A DNA stretch of 15,611 bases, taken from assembly GCA_947458985.1 (NCBI GenBank), contig CANHBA010000033.1, positions 1 through 15,611 on the forward strand. Reading direction: 5' to 3'. This DNA is from Flavobacteriales bacterium (GTDB lineage: Bacteria > Bacteroidota > Bacteroidia > Flavobacteriales_D > Crocinitomicaceae). This document shows, piece after piece, positions 6,613 through 13,914 of the stretch (its first letter is position 1; every line of letters begins with the position of its first letter). The notes below the pieces were generated by a model that was not told where the DNA came from, searched no databases, and saw only the letters and a program-made list of their open reading frames with translations. The position numbers were made by a program, and so were the translations under genes.

Positions 6613-8553
6613 TTAAATCAGCAGTTGATACACAATAAATGCACTTAAATAGGCTACAAAACCCATGAATACGAGTTGCAATAAAGGCCATTTCCAAGAA
6701 TTGGTTTCGCGTTTCACTACGGCTAAGGTGGCCATACATTGCATGGCAAAAACGTAAAAAACGAGTAGCGATGCTCCGGTAGCTAAACTATAGACAACCT
6801 GTCCGCTTTCGTTTTTTTCGTCGCGGAGTTTTTGAACCAAACGCTTGTTGTTGTCGGTGTCGTCGCCAACTGCATAAATAGTGGCAAGCGATCCTACGAA
6901 AACTTCTCGAGCGGCAAAAGAGCTCAGCAGGGCAATGCCAATTTTCCAATCGTAGCCGAGAGGTGCAATTGCGGGTTCCATCCATTTGCCAAAATGCCCT
7001 ATGTATGATTGAGAAAGCAAAAGTGAGTTCTCTTGCTCTTGTTTTTCTAGATCAGTTGCTTGGATATAAGTAGTTTGCTGTTGGAGTGCTTTTAATTTTT
7101 GATCTCTGGAGCTCGGGCCATAGGTTGCCAAAGCCCAAAGTAAAATTGAAATAGCAACTATGATTTTACCGGCATCAAAAATAAATATCTTGACTTTTTC
7201 GTATACAGCAATGCCCACATTGTAGAGTCTAGGTGCTTTGTATTCCGGCAATTCCATTAAATGAAAACCTGGTTTGCCGCTCCTGACAAGAAGTCTGAGG
7301 ATGAAAGCGGTGCCTAGCGCAAAAAGAATTCCAAGTGCATAAAGGCCAAAAAGTATGAGTCCTTGTAGGTTGATGAACCCGCCGATGTAGGTTTTGGGGA
7401 TCACCAAACTAATGAGCAAAGTATAAACAGGAATTCTTGCCGAGCAACTCATAAACGGTGCCACCAAAATAGTGATGAGGCGCTCTTTCCAATCGGAAAT
7501 AGTTCTAGCGGACATAATGCCAGGAATGGCACAAGCTACACTAGAAAGCAACGGAACGACACTCTTGCCATTGAGGCCAAAAGGTCGCATGATGCGGTCC
7601 ATGATGAATACAACCCTTGACAAATAACCACTTTCTTCTAGGAGTGCAATAAAGAAAAATAAGATGGCGATTTGGGGCACAAAAACGAATACGCCGCCAA
7701 TGCCGGGAATGAGTCCTTGAGAGATGAGTTTGCTGAGCAGGCCTTCGGGAAGGCTGTCCGATACCCAAGCACTAAGGCGCACAAACTGAGCATCGATGAA
7801 ATCCATGGGGATACTCGCAAAACTGAAAATAAATTGAAAGATGATCAATAAGACCGCAGTAAATATGAGGTAGCCATAGATGCGGTGTGTCAGGATGCGA
7901 TCAAGGCGCGTCGAAGAATTCACCGCAGTAGTTGGTACGCTTTGGACAAGACCCAAATTGCGCAATTTATCGAGCCGTGCGTTGGTGTTTTCGGTTTGAG
8001 TGCTGTCGGTTTGTAGCGCAGTGAGGTCAAGGTCATGAAAGGCAGTTCTAGCTTGGCTAGGGAGTTCATCAAGTGCTTGAAGAATGCGGTCTTTACCGAT
8101 GGCAACTCTTGCGTTAGCAGTTACAATTGCCGCTGCAGGAAACTGTTTTTGCAGCTGTTCAACGTTGATGCGAAGGCCTTTGCGTTGTGCGCGATCCCAC
8201 ATATTGAGTACTAAAAGTATCGGAAACCCTAAGTCGTATAATTGGCTAAAAAACAAAAGGTTTCGCTCTAAATTAGCGGCGTCAGCTATGTAAATAACGG
8301 CATCTGGAAAGTCTGGATGTTGTTTGTTGGTCAGGACGTCCTGTACAACTTGTTCGTCTAGTGAGCGCGCAAATATGCTGTAGGTGCCTGGAAAGTCAAG
8401 GAGTTGTTGGGTGTGGTTGGGCGTCTTGATACTGCCCTGTTTTTTATCGACAGTTACTCCGGGGAAATTTCCTACTTGCTGGCGCAAACCCGTAAGCATA
8501 TTAAAAACTGTGCTTTTGCCAGTATTGGGATTGCCGAGTAGTGCGATTTTCAT
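6613..8553 (-). CDS. feoB: Ferrous iron transport protein B FeoB
   Basis: An inner-membrane Fe(II) transporter of 646 residues with a cytoplasmic G-protein domain at the N-terminus. G1 is GNPNTGKST (residues 7-15), G3 is DFPG (53-56), and G4 is NMWD (117-120). After a helical insertion domain (to about residue 215) come the membrane segments with the two 'gate' repeats. The first contains FGLNGKSVVPLLSSVACAIP with a conserved pore Cys, followed by PFMSCSARIPVY with another. The C-terminal block includes SLATIYAVG and MQCMATLAVVKRET. It lacks the long C-terminal extension of E. coli FeoB, as is common in this phylum. The start ATG 8553 is 26 bases after the feoA stop, so both are co-transcribed. 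Confidence 0.97.
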   Translation of the reverse strand: MKIALLGNPNTGKSTVFNMLTGLRQQVGNFPGVTVDKKQGSIKTPNHTQQLLDFPGTYSIFARSLDEQVVQDVLTNKQHPDFPDAVIYIADAANLERNLLFFSQLYDLGFPILLVLNMWDRAQRKGLRINVEQLQKQFPAAAIVTANARVAIGKDRILQALDELPSQARTAFHDLDLTALQTDSTQTENTNARLDKLRNLGLVQSVPTTAVNSSTRLDRILTHRIYGYLIFTAVLLIIFQFIFSFASIPMDFIDAQFVRLSAWVSDSLPEGLLSKLISQGLIPGIGGVFVFVPQIAILFFFIALLEESGYLSRVVFIMDRIMRPFGLNGKSVVPLLSSVACAIPGIMSARTISDWKERLITILVAPFMSCSARIPVYTLLISLVIPKTYIGGFINLQGLILFGLYALGILFALGTAFILRLLVRSGKPGFHLMELPEYKAPRLYNVGIAVYEKVKIFIFDAGKIIVAISILLWALATYGPSSRDQKLKALQQQTTYIQATDLEKQEQENSLLLSQSYIGHFGKWMEPAIAPLGYDWKIGIALLSSFAAREVFVGSLATIYAVGDDTDNNKRLVQKLRDEKNESGQVVYSLATGASLLVFYVFAMQCMATLAVVKRETNSWKWPLLQLVFMGFVAYLSAFIVYQLLI

Positions 8554-8579
8554 GACTTACAAAGCTACAGAAATTTGCT

Positions 8580-8807
8580 TTAAGCCATATGGACTTCTAC
8601 TTGCATGGCTTCTTCTTTGCGCATAGAGATAATGTTGCCATTGATTTCATAGGCAATAGGGTCTCCGAAAGGCGCTTTAAAGATAGCTTTGATTTTTTGC
8701 CCTTTAGTGAGGCCCATTTCAGAAAGTTTTGGGGCAATTGCAGAACTTGCGATGGCAGAAATTTCTACGAGCTGATGCAATGAAATGGAATCGAGTGTCT
8801 GGGACAT
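8580..8807 (-). CDS. feoA: Ferrous iron transport protein A FeoA
   Basis: A 75-residue SH3-like cytoplasmic protein that associates with FeoB and is needed for Fe(II) uptake. Recognisable features are SEMGLTKGQKIKAIFKAPFGDPIAYEINGNIISMRKEEA, where the MGL..G..I, GDP and R-x-x-E-A positions are typical of FeoA. ATG 8807 (MSQTLDS) is preferred over TTG 8813, which adds only two residues. A TAnnTTTG element lies immediately upstream, and a perfect palindrome lies 33 bases upstream of the start. It is the first gene of feoA-feoB-small ORF-corA. Confidence 0.94.
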   Translation of the reverse strand: MSQTLDSISLHQLVEISAIASSAIAPKLSEMGLTKGQKIKAIFKAPFGDPIAYEINGNIISMRKEEAMQVEVHMA

Positions 8808-8810
8808 ATG

Positions 8811-8818
8811 CAAATGTA
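8811..8818 (-). promoter_or_regulatory. Putative -7 promoter element for feoA
   Basis: On the minus strand the sequence TACATTTG matches the Bacteroidota -7 consensus TAnnTTTG exactly. It ends only three bases before the chosen ATG at 8807, so transcription would begin at or within a few bases of the start codon. A -33 TTG is not evident at the usual spacing; that region is occupied by the right edge of the palindrome. Confidence 0.4.
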
Positions 8819-8840
8819 TGACCGATTCTCGAATTTTTAC

Positions 8841-8858
8841 ATACCACTTTTGTGGTAT
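8841..8858. promoter_or_regulatory. Perfect palindrome upstream of feoA, candidate operator
   Basis: ATACCAC-TTTT-GTGGTAT is a perfect 7-base inverted repeat with a 4-base spacer, between the end of lysC and the start of feoA. It lies about 22 bases upstream of the putative -7 element, where a bound repressor would block the -33 region. It is unlike the classic Fur or DtxR boxes. It could also fold as a hairpin ending the lysC transcript, but on the minus strand it is followed by GTAAAAATT, not a U-run, so termination is less likely. Confidence 0.5.
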
Positions 8859-8878
8859 TTTGAATCAATCTAAATAAG

Positions 8879-10156
8879 TTAATCTTGTTTTGGTTGTAAA
8901 ACCAAGCGGGCAGTGGTTCGCGTTTGCTGGCTTACCAAGCTCGTTTTATTGCTGCACATTTCAGCAAGAATGGCTTCGTTGTAATGACGAATGGTGACGA
9001 GTTCGAGGTTTTCGTTGTAACGCATGTGGTAAGTGTCTCCGAGTAGCTGTTGCAATTGGGCAACATCTACTTTTTTATGGTCGAGCAGTACCGAAAAGTT
9101 GAGCGCTGAATTTTGCATGACGTTAATGTGCGCCTGCATTTTTGCGAGCGCTGCAAAAATTTCAGAAAGTTGTTTTTCGGCTATAAAAGAAAAATCCTTA
9201 GTGCTGAAAGTAACGAGCACTTGATTGAATTTGACGATGTAAGATGGAATTTGGGCATCCCGCTCCGCATTGGCTGAAATGGTGGTACCGTGAGCTTCAG
9301 GATCTACAAACGAACGCACATACAACGGAATATTTTTTTGTTGAAGGGGTTGTACTGTTTTGGGATGGATGACACTTGCGCCGTAGTAAGACAACTCAAT
9401 GGCCTCTTTGAAAGATATTTGGGAGAGCAGTTGCGTTTTTTCAAAATATTTTGGATCTGCATTGAGCATGCCCGGTACATCTTTCCAGATGGTAACACTC
9501 TCTGCATCGCAACAATAGGCGAGGATGCCTGCACTGTAATCGGAACCCTCTCTGCCTAAGGTAGTGGTGAATCCTTCGGAAGTATGCCCGATGAATCCTT
9601 GTGTAATGGCAATTGCTGTGCTTTGCAACAACGGTAAAACATTTTGTGCGCACAATTCTTTGGTTTTGGACCAGTCTACTTGTGCTTCTTGATATTGGTT
9701 GTCGGTGCGAATGATTGCTTTGGCATCTAGCCAGGCTGCGCTATAACCTTGGTCTTTGAGGAACGCCGCCAACATTTTACTCGAAATGAGCTCGCCAAAA
9801 GCAATAATTTGATCGTATTGAAACGAACGATTGTCAGCTAAGGGTTTGTAAAATAATTGTGACAAATGCTCAAAAATATCTTCTAGCTCTTTGTAAATAT
9901 GGAAATGTTTTTCGGCGAATAATCCGGCAGCAATTTCGTAGTGATACGCTTTGATGTCATCCAAAAGCCCCGCATAAATGCGTTGATCCTGAGCGTATAA
10001 GGCCTCGATGAGTTCTTCGAGTTTGTTGGTGGTTTTACCCATTGCCGAAACAACGACTACTAATTTTTGGTTCGGAAAACGCGCTAGGATAGCGCTCACG
10101 TTCTTGACTGCAGCGGCGTCCTTGACAGAAGCACCTCCAAATTTAAAAACCTTCAT
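8879..10156 (-). CDS. lysC: Aspartate kinase (monofunctional)
   Basis: Phosphorylates L-aspartate with ATP, the first step towards lysine (via diaminopimelate), threonine and methionine. The 425-residue protein starts MKVFKFGGASVKDA with the nucleotide-binding KFGGASV at residues 5-11. It continues with AFGELISSK (about 119-127), TLGREGSDYSA (about 199-209) and DVPGMLNADP (about 226-235), all kinase-domain signatures. The last 110 or so residues form the regulatory ACT region, so feedback inhibition by an end-product amino acid is likely. There is no homoserine dehydrogenase domain. ATG 10156 is chosen; TTG 10165 would add three residues and overlap gpsA. Only one base separates it from the gpsA stop, so the two genes form an operon. 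Confidence 0.95.
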   Translation of the reverse strand: MKVFKFGGASVKDAAAVKNVSAILARFPNQKLVVVVSAMGKTTNKLEELIEALYAQDQRIYAGLLDDIKAYHYEIAAGLFAEKHFHIYKELEDIFEHLSQLFYKPLADNRSFQYDQIIAFGELISSKMLAAFLKDQGYSAAWLDAKAIIRTDNQYQEAQVDWSKTKELCAQNVLPLLQSTAIAITQGFIGHTSEGFTTTLGREGSDYSAGILAYCCDAESVTIWKDVPGMLNADPKYFEKTQLLSQISFKEAIELSYYGASVIHPKTVQPLQQKNIPLYVRSFVDPEAHGTTISANAERDAQIPSYIVKFNQVLVTFSTKDFSFIAEKQLSEIFAALAKMQAHINVMQNSALNFSVLLDHKKVDVAQLQQLLGDTYHMRYNENLELVTIRHYNEAILAEMCSNKTSLVSQQTRTTARLVLQPKQD

Positions 10157-10157
10157 G

Positions 10158-11156
10158 TTAGGCAAGTTTTTCAGCTAAAAGTTTCATTTCAATTGCAGGC
10201 GAAATTTTTTCATAAATGATATGATAAACAGCGCTCAAGATGGGCATGTCTACCCCAAATTTTTGATTGATTTCGTATAAGCTTTTGGTGGCATAATAGC
10301 CTTCCGCGACCATATTCATTTCGAGTTGGGCGCTTTTGACAGAATAGCCTTTCCCAATCATGAAGCCAAATGTTCTGTTGCGTGAAAAGTTGGAATAAGC
10401 TGTAACGAGCAAGTCGCCGAGATATGCACTGGTTTTGGTGTCCCGGTGCACCGGGTGTATGACGTCGATGAAGCGTTCAATTTCTTGAATGGCGTTGGAA
10501 ACCAATACCGCCTGAAAGTTATCGCCGTAACCCAAGCCATGGCAAATACCTGCTGCTAAAGCGTAGACATTTTTAAGGACCGCTGAAAATTCGGTGCCGA
10601 AGAGGTCGTCGCTGGTGGTGGTTTTGATATATCTACAACTTAAAGCGCTCGCCATTTGCTGGGCAAAAGCGGTGTTCGAACAAGCCAAAGTAAGGTAAGA
10701 GAGTCTTTCCATAGCTACTTCTTCGGCATGACACGGCCCTGAAATGATGCCGATGTGGTCGTAAGGAACGCCAAAACTTTTGTGGATAAACCGCGCCGGA
10801 ATGGCGTTGTAGGAAGGGATAATACCTTTTACAGCTGAGAATACCACTTTGTTGGCAAAATGTGTTTTGGTAATTCCGGTAAATGCTTCTTCGAGAAAGG
10901 CAGCGGGTGTTGCAATTACGACCCAGTCCACGGCATTTAAAGTGCTTTCTAAATTTGAACTCAAGACCAATTGGTTGGTGTCAAAAGAGACCGACTGCAA
11001 GTATTTTGGATTGTGTCCAAACTGCTCAATATGGGCAATGGCTTCTTCGCTGCGCATCCACCAATGGACCTGCGCGTAATTAGTGCAAAGAATTTTGACT
11101 AAAGCCGTGGCCCAACTGCCGCCACCGATAACCGCAATTTTTTGTGCTGTTTCCAT
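10158..11156 (-). CDS. gpsA: Glycerol-3-phosphate dehydrogenase [NAD(P)+]
   Basis: A cytoplasmic enzyme of 332 residues that reduces dihydroxyacetone phosphate to sn-glycerol 3-phosphate, the backbone for membrane phospholipids. The Rossmann nucleotide-binding loop is AVIGGGSWATAL (residues 8-19). The lysine-containing motifs FSAVKGI (Lys110), SGPCHAEEVA (139-148) and SAVLKNVYALAAGICHGLGYGDN (Lys195, the likely catalytic Lys) are all present. The Cys in GPCHAEE, in place of Ser, is common in Bacteroidota. ATG 11156 lies just downstream of a TAACTTTG element. lysC follows after a single base. Confidence 0.97.
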   Translation of the reverse strand: METAQKIAVIGGGSWATALVKILCTNYAQVHWWMRSEEAIAHIEQFGHNPKYLQSVSFDTNQLVLSSNLESTLNAVDWVVIATPAAFLEEAFTGITKTHFANKVVFSAVKGIIPSYNAIPARFIHKSFGVPYDHIGIISGPCHAEEVAMERLSYLTLACSNTAFAQQMASALSCRYIKTTTSDDLFGTEFSAVLKNVYALAAGICHGLGYGDNFQAVLVSNAIQEIERFIDVIHPVHRDTKTSAYLGDLLVTAYSNFSRNRTFGFMIGKGYSVKSAQLEMNMVAEGYYATKSLYEINQKFGVDMPILSAVYHIIYEKISPAIEMKLLAEKLA

Positions 11157-11160
11157 TTGA

Positions 11161-11168
11161 CAAAGTTA
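11161..11168 (-). promoter_or_regulatory. Putative -7 promoter element for gpsA-lysC
   Basis: Minus-strand TAACTTTG matches TAnnTTTG exactly and ends four bases before the gpsA ATG, in the 148-base gap that separates gpsA from cvfB. No convincing TTG at the -33 position is seen. If used, the transcript would have almost no leader. Confidence 0.38.
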
Positions 11169-11215
11169 AACAATCCTCGGCAACTACTTTGGTGCTAATT
11201 TCAAAAGAAAAAAAC

Positions 11216-11308
11216 ATGAGCAGCAACCAAGAAATCGACTATTTTATCAATAAATAAGGAGGCATACTCGGCAGCTTGGGCAATATCTTAGATGGCGACG
11301 GCTGCTAA
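11216..11308 (+). other. Tiny plus-strand ORF with open continuation, significance unknown
   Basis: In the gap between cvfB and gpsA, ATG 11216 opens a 13-codon frame (MSSNQEIDYFINK) that ends at TAA 11255. The same frame then stays open for a Gly-rich stretch (GGILGSLGNILDGDGC) to a second stop at 11306. It could be the remnant of a small gene broken by a nonsense mutation, or chance. No promoter is seen. Confidence 0.15.
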
Positions 11309-12147
11309 ACTCTTGGGTTGTTCAGGGAGCGAATGCCATCGGCCTCTAAAGCAATGCGACGGTGTTTGTACAACTTGCCAATTGCTTGCTTAAAGGTTTT
11401 TTTACTGAGGCCTAGTACGGCGCGCACTTCGTCTGGGTCGCTTTTGTCTGTAAGCGCCAGAAAACCTTCTTGAGCTGCTAGCGTATCGAGAATTTTTTGT
11501 TCGGCCGCGTCATAGCGACTATCGTTGGGTACTTCTAAGCGAATATCTAATTTGCCGTCTTCACGCACTTTAGCTACATATCCTTTACATTCTTGTTCGC
11601 GCTGTAAAGGTTGGTTTTGTTGATCCTTAAATATAAGCCCTTCATAGCGTTTGTCCACAATTACGTTGCGGCCTAGTTTGCCTTCGTCGCAAATCAACAA
11701 ATCGACCTCTTGACCTTCCATACTAAGATCTGTGCAAGGGATCAGTACTTTTTTAATTTTCATGCTCCCGAATAGGCGGTCGGTTTCAAAATCGTAAAGC
11801 AATGTAAATAAATAGCGGTCGCCAATTTCTAAACGGGTGCGTTGTTCGGCAAACGGAACAAACAGATCTTTATCTAAACCCCAATCGACAAATGCGCCGT
11901 ATGGATTGACCTCCACAACGTCGAGATATACGCAGTCGCCTAGTAAAATGTAGGGTTTTTCTGTGACGCACACCAATCTTTCTGATGAATCTTTCATTAC
12001 AAAAACATCTACTTCGGTTCCTTCTTCCATGTCTGGGGTGAGGTATTTGTTAGGTAACAATACTTCGTTTTCTTGAAGGTCGATCAGATAAGCTCCTGGA
12101 GGTGCAAAGCGCTTAATGGTGAGTTTATTGATTTTTCCGAGTTGCAT
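11305..12147 (-). CDS. S1-like RNA-binding protein, CvfB/YitL family
   Basis: A 280-residue protein made of S1-type OB-fold RNA-binding modules and a C-terminal winged helix, as in CvfB of Staphylococcus/Streptococcus and YitL of Bacillus. The N-terminal module includes APPGAYLIDLQENEVLLPNKY, and a second S1 module has VVEVNPYGAFVDWGLDKDLFVPF, a classic S1 strand pattern. Further OB-like modules follow (VDLLICDEGKLGRNVIV...YEGLIF and CKGYVAKVREDGKLDIRL). The winged helix (DKSDPDEVRAVLGLSKKTFK...LYKHRRI) ends the protein. CvfB affects virulence-gene and mRNA stability in Gram-positives; the role in Bacteroidota is unknown. It is 5 bases downstream of the secreted hypothetical gene and therefore co-transcribed with it. 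Confidence 0.92.
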   Translation of the reverse strand: MQLGKINKLTIKRFAPPGAYLIDLQENEVLLPNKYLTPDMEEGTEVDVFVMKDSSERLVCVTEKPYILLGDCVYLDVVEVNPYGAFVDWGLDKDLFVPFAEQRTRLEIGDRYLFTLLYDFETDRLFGSMKIKKVLIPCTDLSMEGQEVDLLICDEGKLGRNVIVDKRYEGLIFKDQQNQPLQREQECKGYVAKVREDGKLDIRLEVPNDSRYDAAEQKILDTLAAQEGFLALTDKSDPDEVRAVLGLSKKTFKQAIGKLYKHRRIALEADGIRSLNNPRV

Positions 12148-12152
12148 AGGGC

Positions 12153-13211
12153 TTAGTCTTGTAAAGATTCTGGATTAATGGGTTTTCTGAACAACTTGAA
12201 ACGTTTTTTTCTTGGTTTCGGTTGTGCCAATTCTGTGTTGTTTTCTGGTGTTGGAAGCGTGGCTTTGTGCGTGCCGTTTTCAGGATTTTGTTGATCTGAG
12301 GGGTTCATCCAGTCGGCGCGCATGCGGTTCTTTTCCACTTTGCCTGATTTGGTATTGAGGGCATAATAAAAACGCTCGCCTACATCCTCAGGATTGGTGG
12401 CAACAACATCGGCTTCTAGATTCCAAATTTCGCGATCGTAGTCGTAGACATAAGCATCATAAGACATATCGGGAAAGTAATACGAGGCAACACCTTCTAG
12501 GGCGGGGGCTTCTGGCGAGAGGTGGTCAAAAACAATACGCGCTCGCTTCGGTTCAAACTCCAGCGACATACTAGCCATATTGGAATATTCAAAGACCACA
12601 CGTTTTTTAATGCCCTTCGCATCTTTGAATACCGGACTGCCAAATTTGGCGCTTTGCCCGGCGAAGCTCAAGATGTCTAGAACTTTATAATTGCTCATGG
12701 TGGTGCCACCATCGAAGCCAAACAAGAGGTATTGTGTTTTTCCTTGAAAGGAAAAGTCAATAATTTTGTAATAAACGGCGCCATACCAGTTTTTGTGGTC
12801 AATGACGTTTTCAGGTTTAGTGCTGTACGGATCGAGGATGTCGCTGAGTTCAAAAACAGAAACACGATCGCGGCCTTCTTCCTTGCGCAATACATAGCCT
12901 CCATAGGTATAGGAGAGGTCTGAAAACTCGACGTTCCAGGTCAAAAGCCGAACAGTTTGGTCATTGCTTTTGATGTCCGCAATTTTGAGGGCTTGAAGTG
13001 GTGTATCAAAAAAATCTTTGGCACGCACTAGTTCAGACATCGCTTTTTTAAATTCGGTATGAATGCGGAGGGTTTGGTCGTCGTCGGTGCTCGTACGGAG
13101 TTCGTTTAAAAGCTTGGTGGCAACTTGTTCTTTTTGCGCAAGGCCTTGCGTTAGGCCAACCAACGGAAAAAGCAAGAAAGAAACAAGGAAAAAAGCAATA
13201 AGGTGCTTCAT
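12153..13211 (-). CDS. Secreted protein of unknown function
   Basis: I do not recognise a named family. The 352-residue product starts MKHLIAFFLVSFLLFPLVGLTQG, a Sec signal peptide with probable cleavage near residue 20-22. The mature part has an N-terminal helical region rich in charged residues (to about 60) and then a beta-rich region with many aromatic residues (LLTWNVEFSDLSYTYGGYVL, YLLFGFDGGTTMSNYKVLDIL, YYFPDMSYDAYVYDYD). It ends in a basic tail (KPRKKRFKLFRKP). There is no lipobox, catalytic signature or further membrane segment. ATG 13211 is preferred over TTG 13229, whose six extra residues (MDVKRH) would precede the signal peptide. It lies between rpe (38 bases upstream) and the CvfB-like gene (5 bases downstream). 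Export to the periplasm is the only functional inference I would make. Confidence 0.85.
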   Translation of the reverse strand: MKHLIAFFLVSFLLFPLVGLTQGLAQKEQVATKLLNELRTSTDDDQTLRIHTEFKKAMSELVRAKDFFDTPLQALKIADIKSNDQTVRLLTWNVEFSDLSYTYGGYVLRKEEGRDRVSVFELSDILDPYSTKPENVIDHKNWYGAVYYKIIDFSFQGKTQYLLFGFDGGTTMSNYKVLDILSFAGQSAKFGSPVFKDAKGIKKRVVFEYSNMASMSLEFEPKRARIVFDHLSPEAPALEGVASYYFPDMSYDAYVYDYDREIWNLEADVVATNPEDVGERFYYALNTKSGKVEKNRMRADWMNPSDQQNPENGTHKATLPTPENNTELAQPKPRKKRFKLFRKPINPESLQD

Positions 13212-13249
13212 GTGGCGTTTAACGTCCAAATTGCAGTTTGGTTACGAAA

Positions 13250-13894
13250 TTAAAGGCTTTTTAAAGCAGCTATTGTGGCAACAGGATCGCTTGCGCCAAA
13301 AACAAAGCTGCCGGCAACCAATGCATCTGCGCCAGCCTGCGCGAGTTGTGCGCCAGTTTCTAAATTTACACCGCCATCTACCTCAATTAGAAAATGCGCA
13401 TTTGTATTCTGACGCAGGGTTTTGAGGCGTGCTACTTTGTCATTTGCAGCTGCAATGAATTTTTGCCCACCAAATCCGGGGTTCACACTCATGATGAGTA
13501 CTAAATCGAGCATAGGAGCAACCTCAGACAATACTTCAATTGGTGTGTGTGGGTTAAGGGCAACGCCCGCTTTCATGCCTAATTCTTGAATGCGGCCGAT
13601 GGTGCGGTGCAAATGAGGGCAAGCTTCGTAGTGCACGGTGAGGATATCAGCACCTGCCTTTTTGAAATCTTCTAGGTAGGCATCGGGGTTGGCAATCATG
13701 AGGTGCACGTCAAGCGTTTTATCGGTGTGTTTTCTGATGGCTTGTAAAACTGGAAACCCGAAAGATATGTTGGGTACAAAAACGCCATCCATGACATCGA
13801 TGTGTAGCCAATCTGCGCTAGAGTGGTGGAGCATTTGGGTATCGCGTTGGATATTGCCGAAATCACAGGAAAGCACAGACGGGGAAACGAGCAT
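13250..13894 (-). CDS. rpe: Ribulose-phosphate 3-epimerase
   Basis: A TIM-barrel metalloenzyme of 214 residues interconverting D-ribulose 5-phosphate and D-xylulose 5-phosphate in the pentose phosphate pathway. The metal and catalytic residues are visible as HIDVMDG (His31, Asp33), DVHLMI (His64) and EVDGG (Asp173). The phosphate-binding loops SVNPGFGGQKF and VAGSFVFG are intact. It starts at ATG 13894, 20 bases after the L,D-transpeptidase stop, and is followed by the secreted hypothetical protein after 38 bases. Confidence 0.98.
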   Translation of the reverse strand: MLVSPSVLSCDFGNIQRDTQMLHHSSADWLHIDVMDGVFVPNISFGFPVLQAIRKHTDKTLDVHLMIANPDAYLEDFKKAGADILTVHYEACPHLHRTIGRIQELGMKAGVALNPHTPIEVLSEVAPMLDLVLIMSVNPGFGGQKFIAAANDKVARLKTLRQNTNAHFLIEVDGGVNLETGAQLAQAGADALVAGSFVFGASDPVATIAALKSL

Positions 13895-13914
13895 GGTTGA
13901 ATTTTTTGGTAAAA

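Noticed and set aside
6458..6739. 93-residue minus-strand ORF across the feoB end and the following gap
   Set aside because: It overlaps the feoB C-terminus in another frame and competes with the better-supported 47-residue membrane ORF.
12694..12711. Inverted repeat ATGGTGG-TG-CCACCAT inside the secreted hypothetical gene
   Set aside because: It is explained by the codons for the DGGTTM residues inside a coding region; no sign of a regulatory role.
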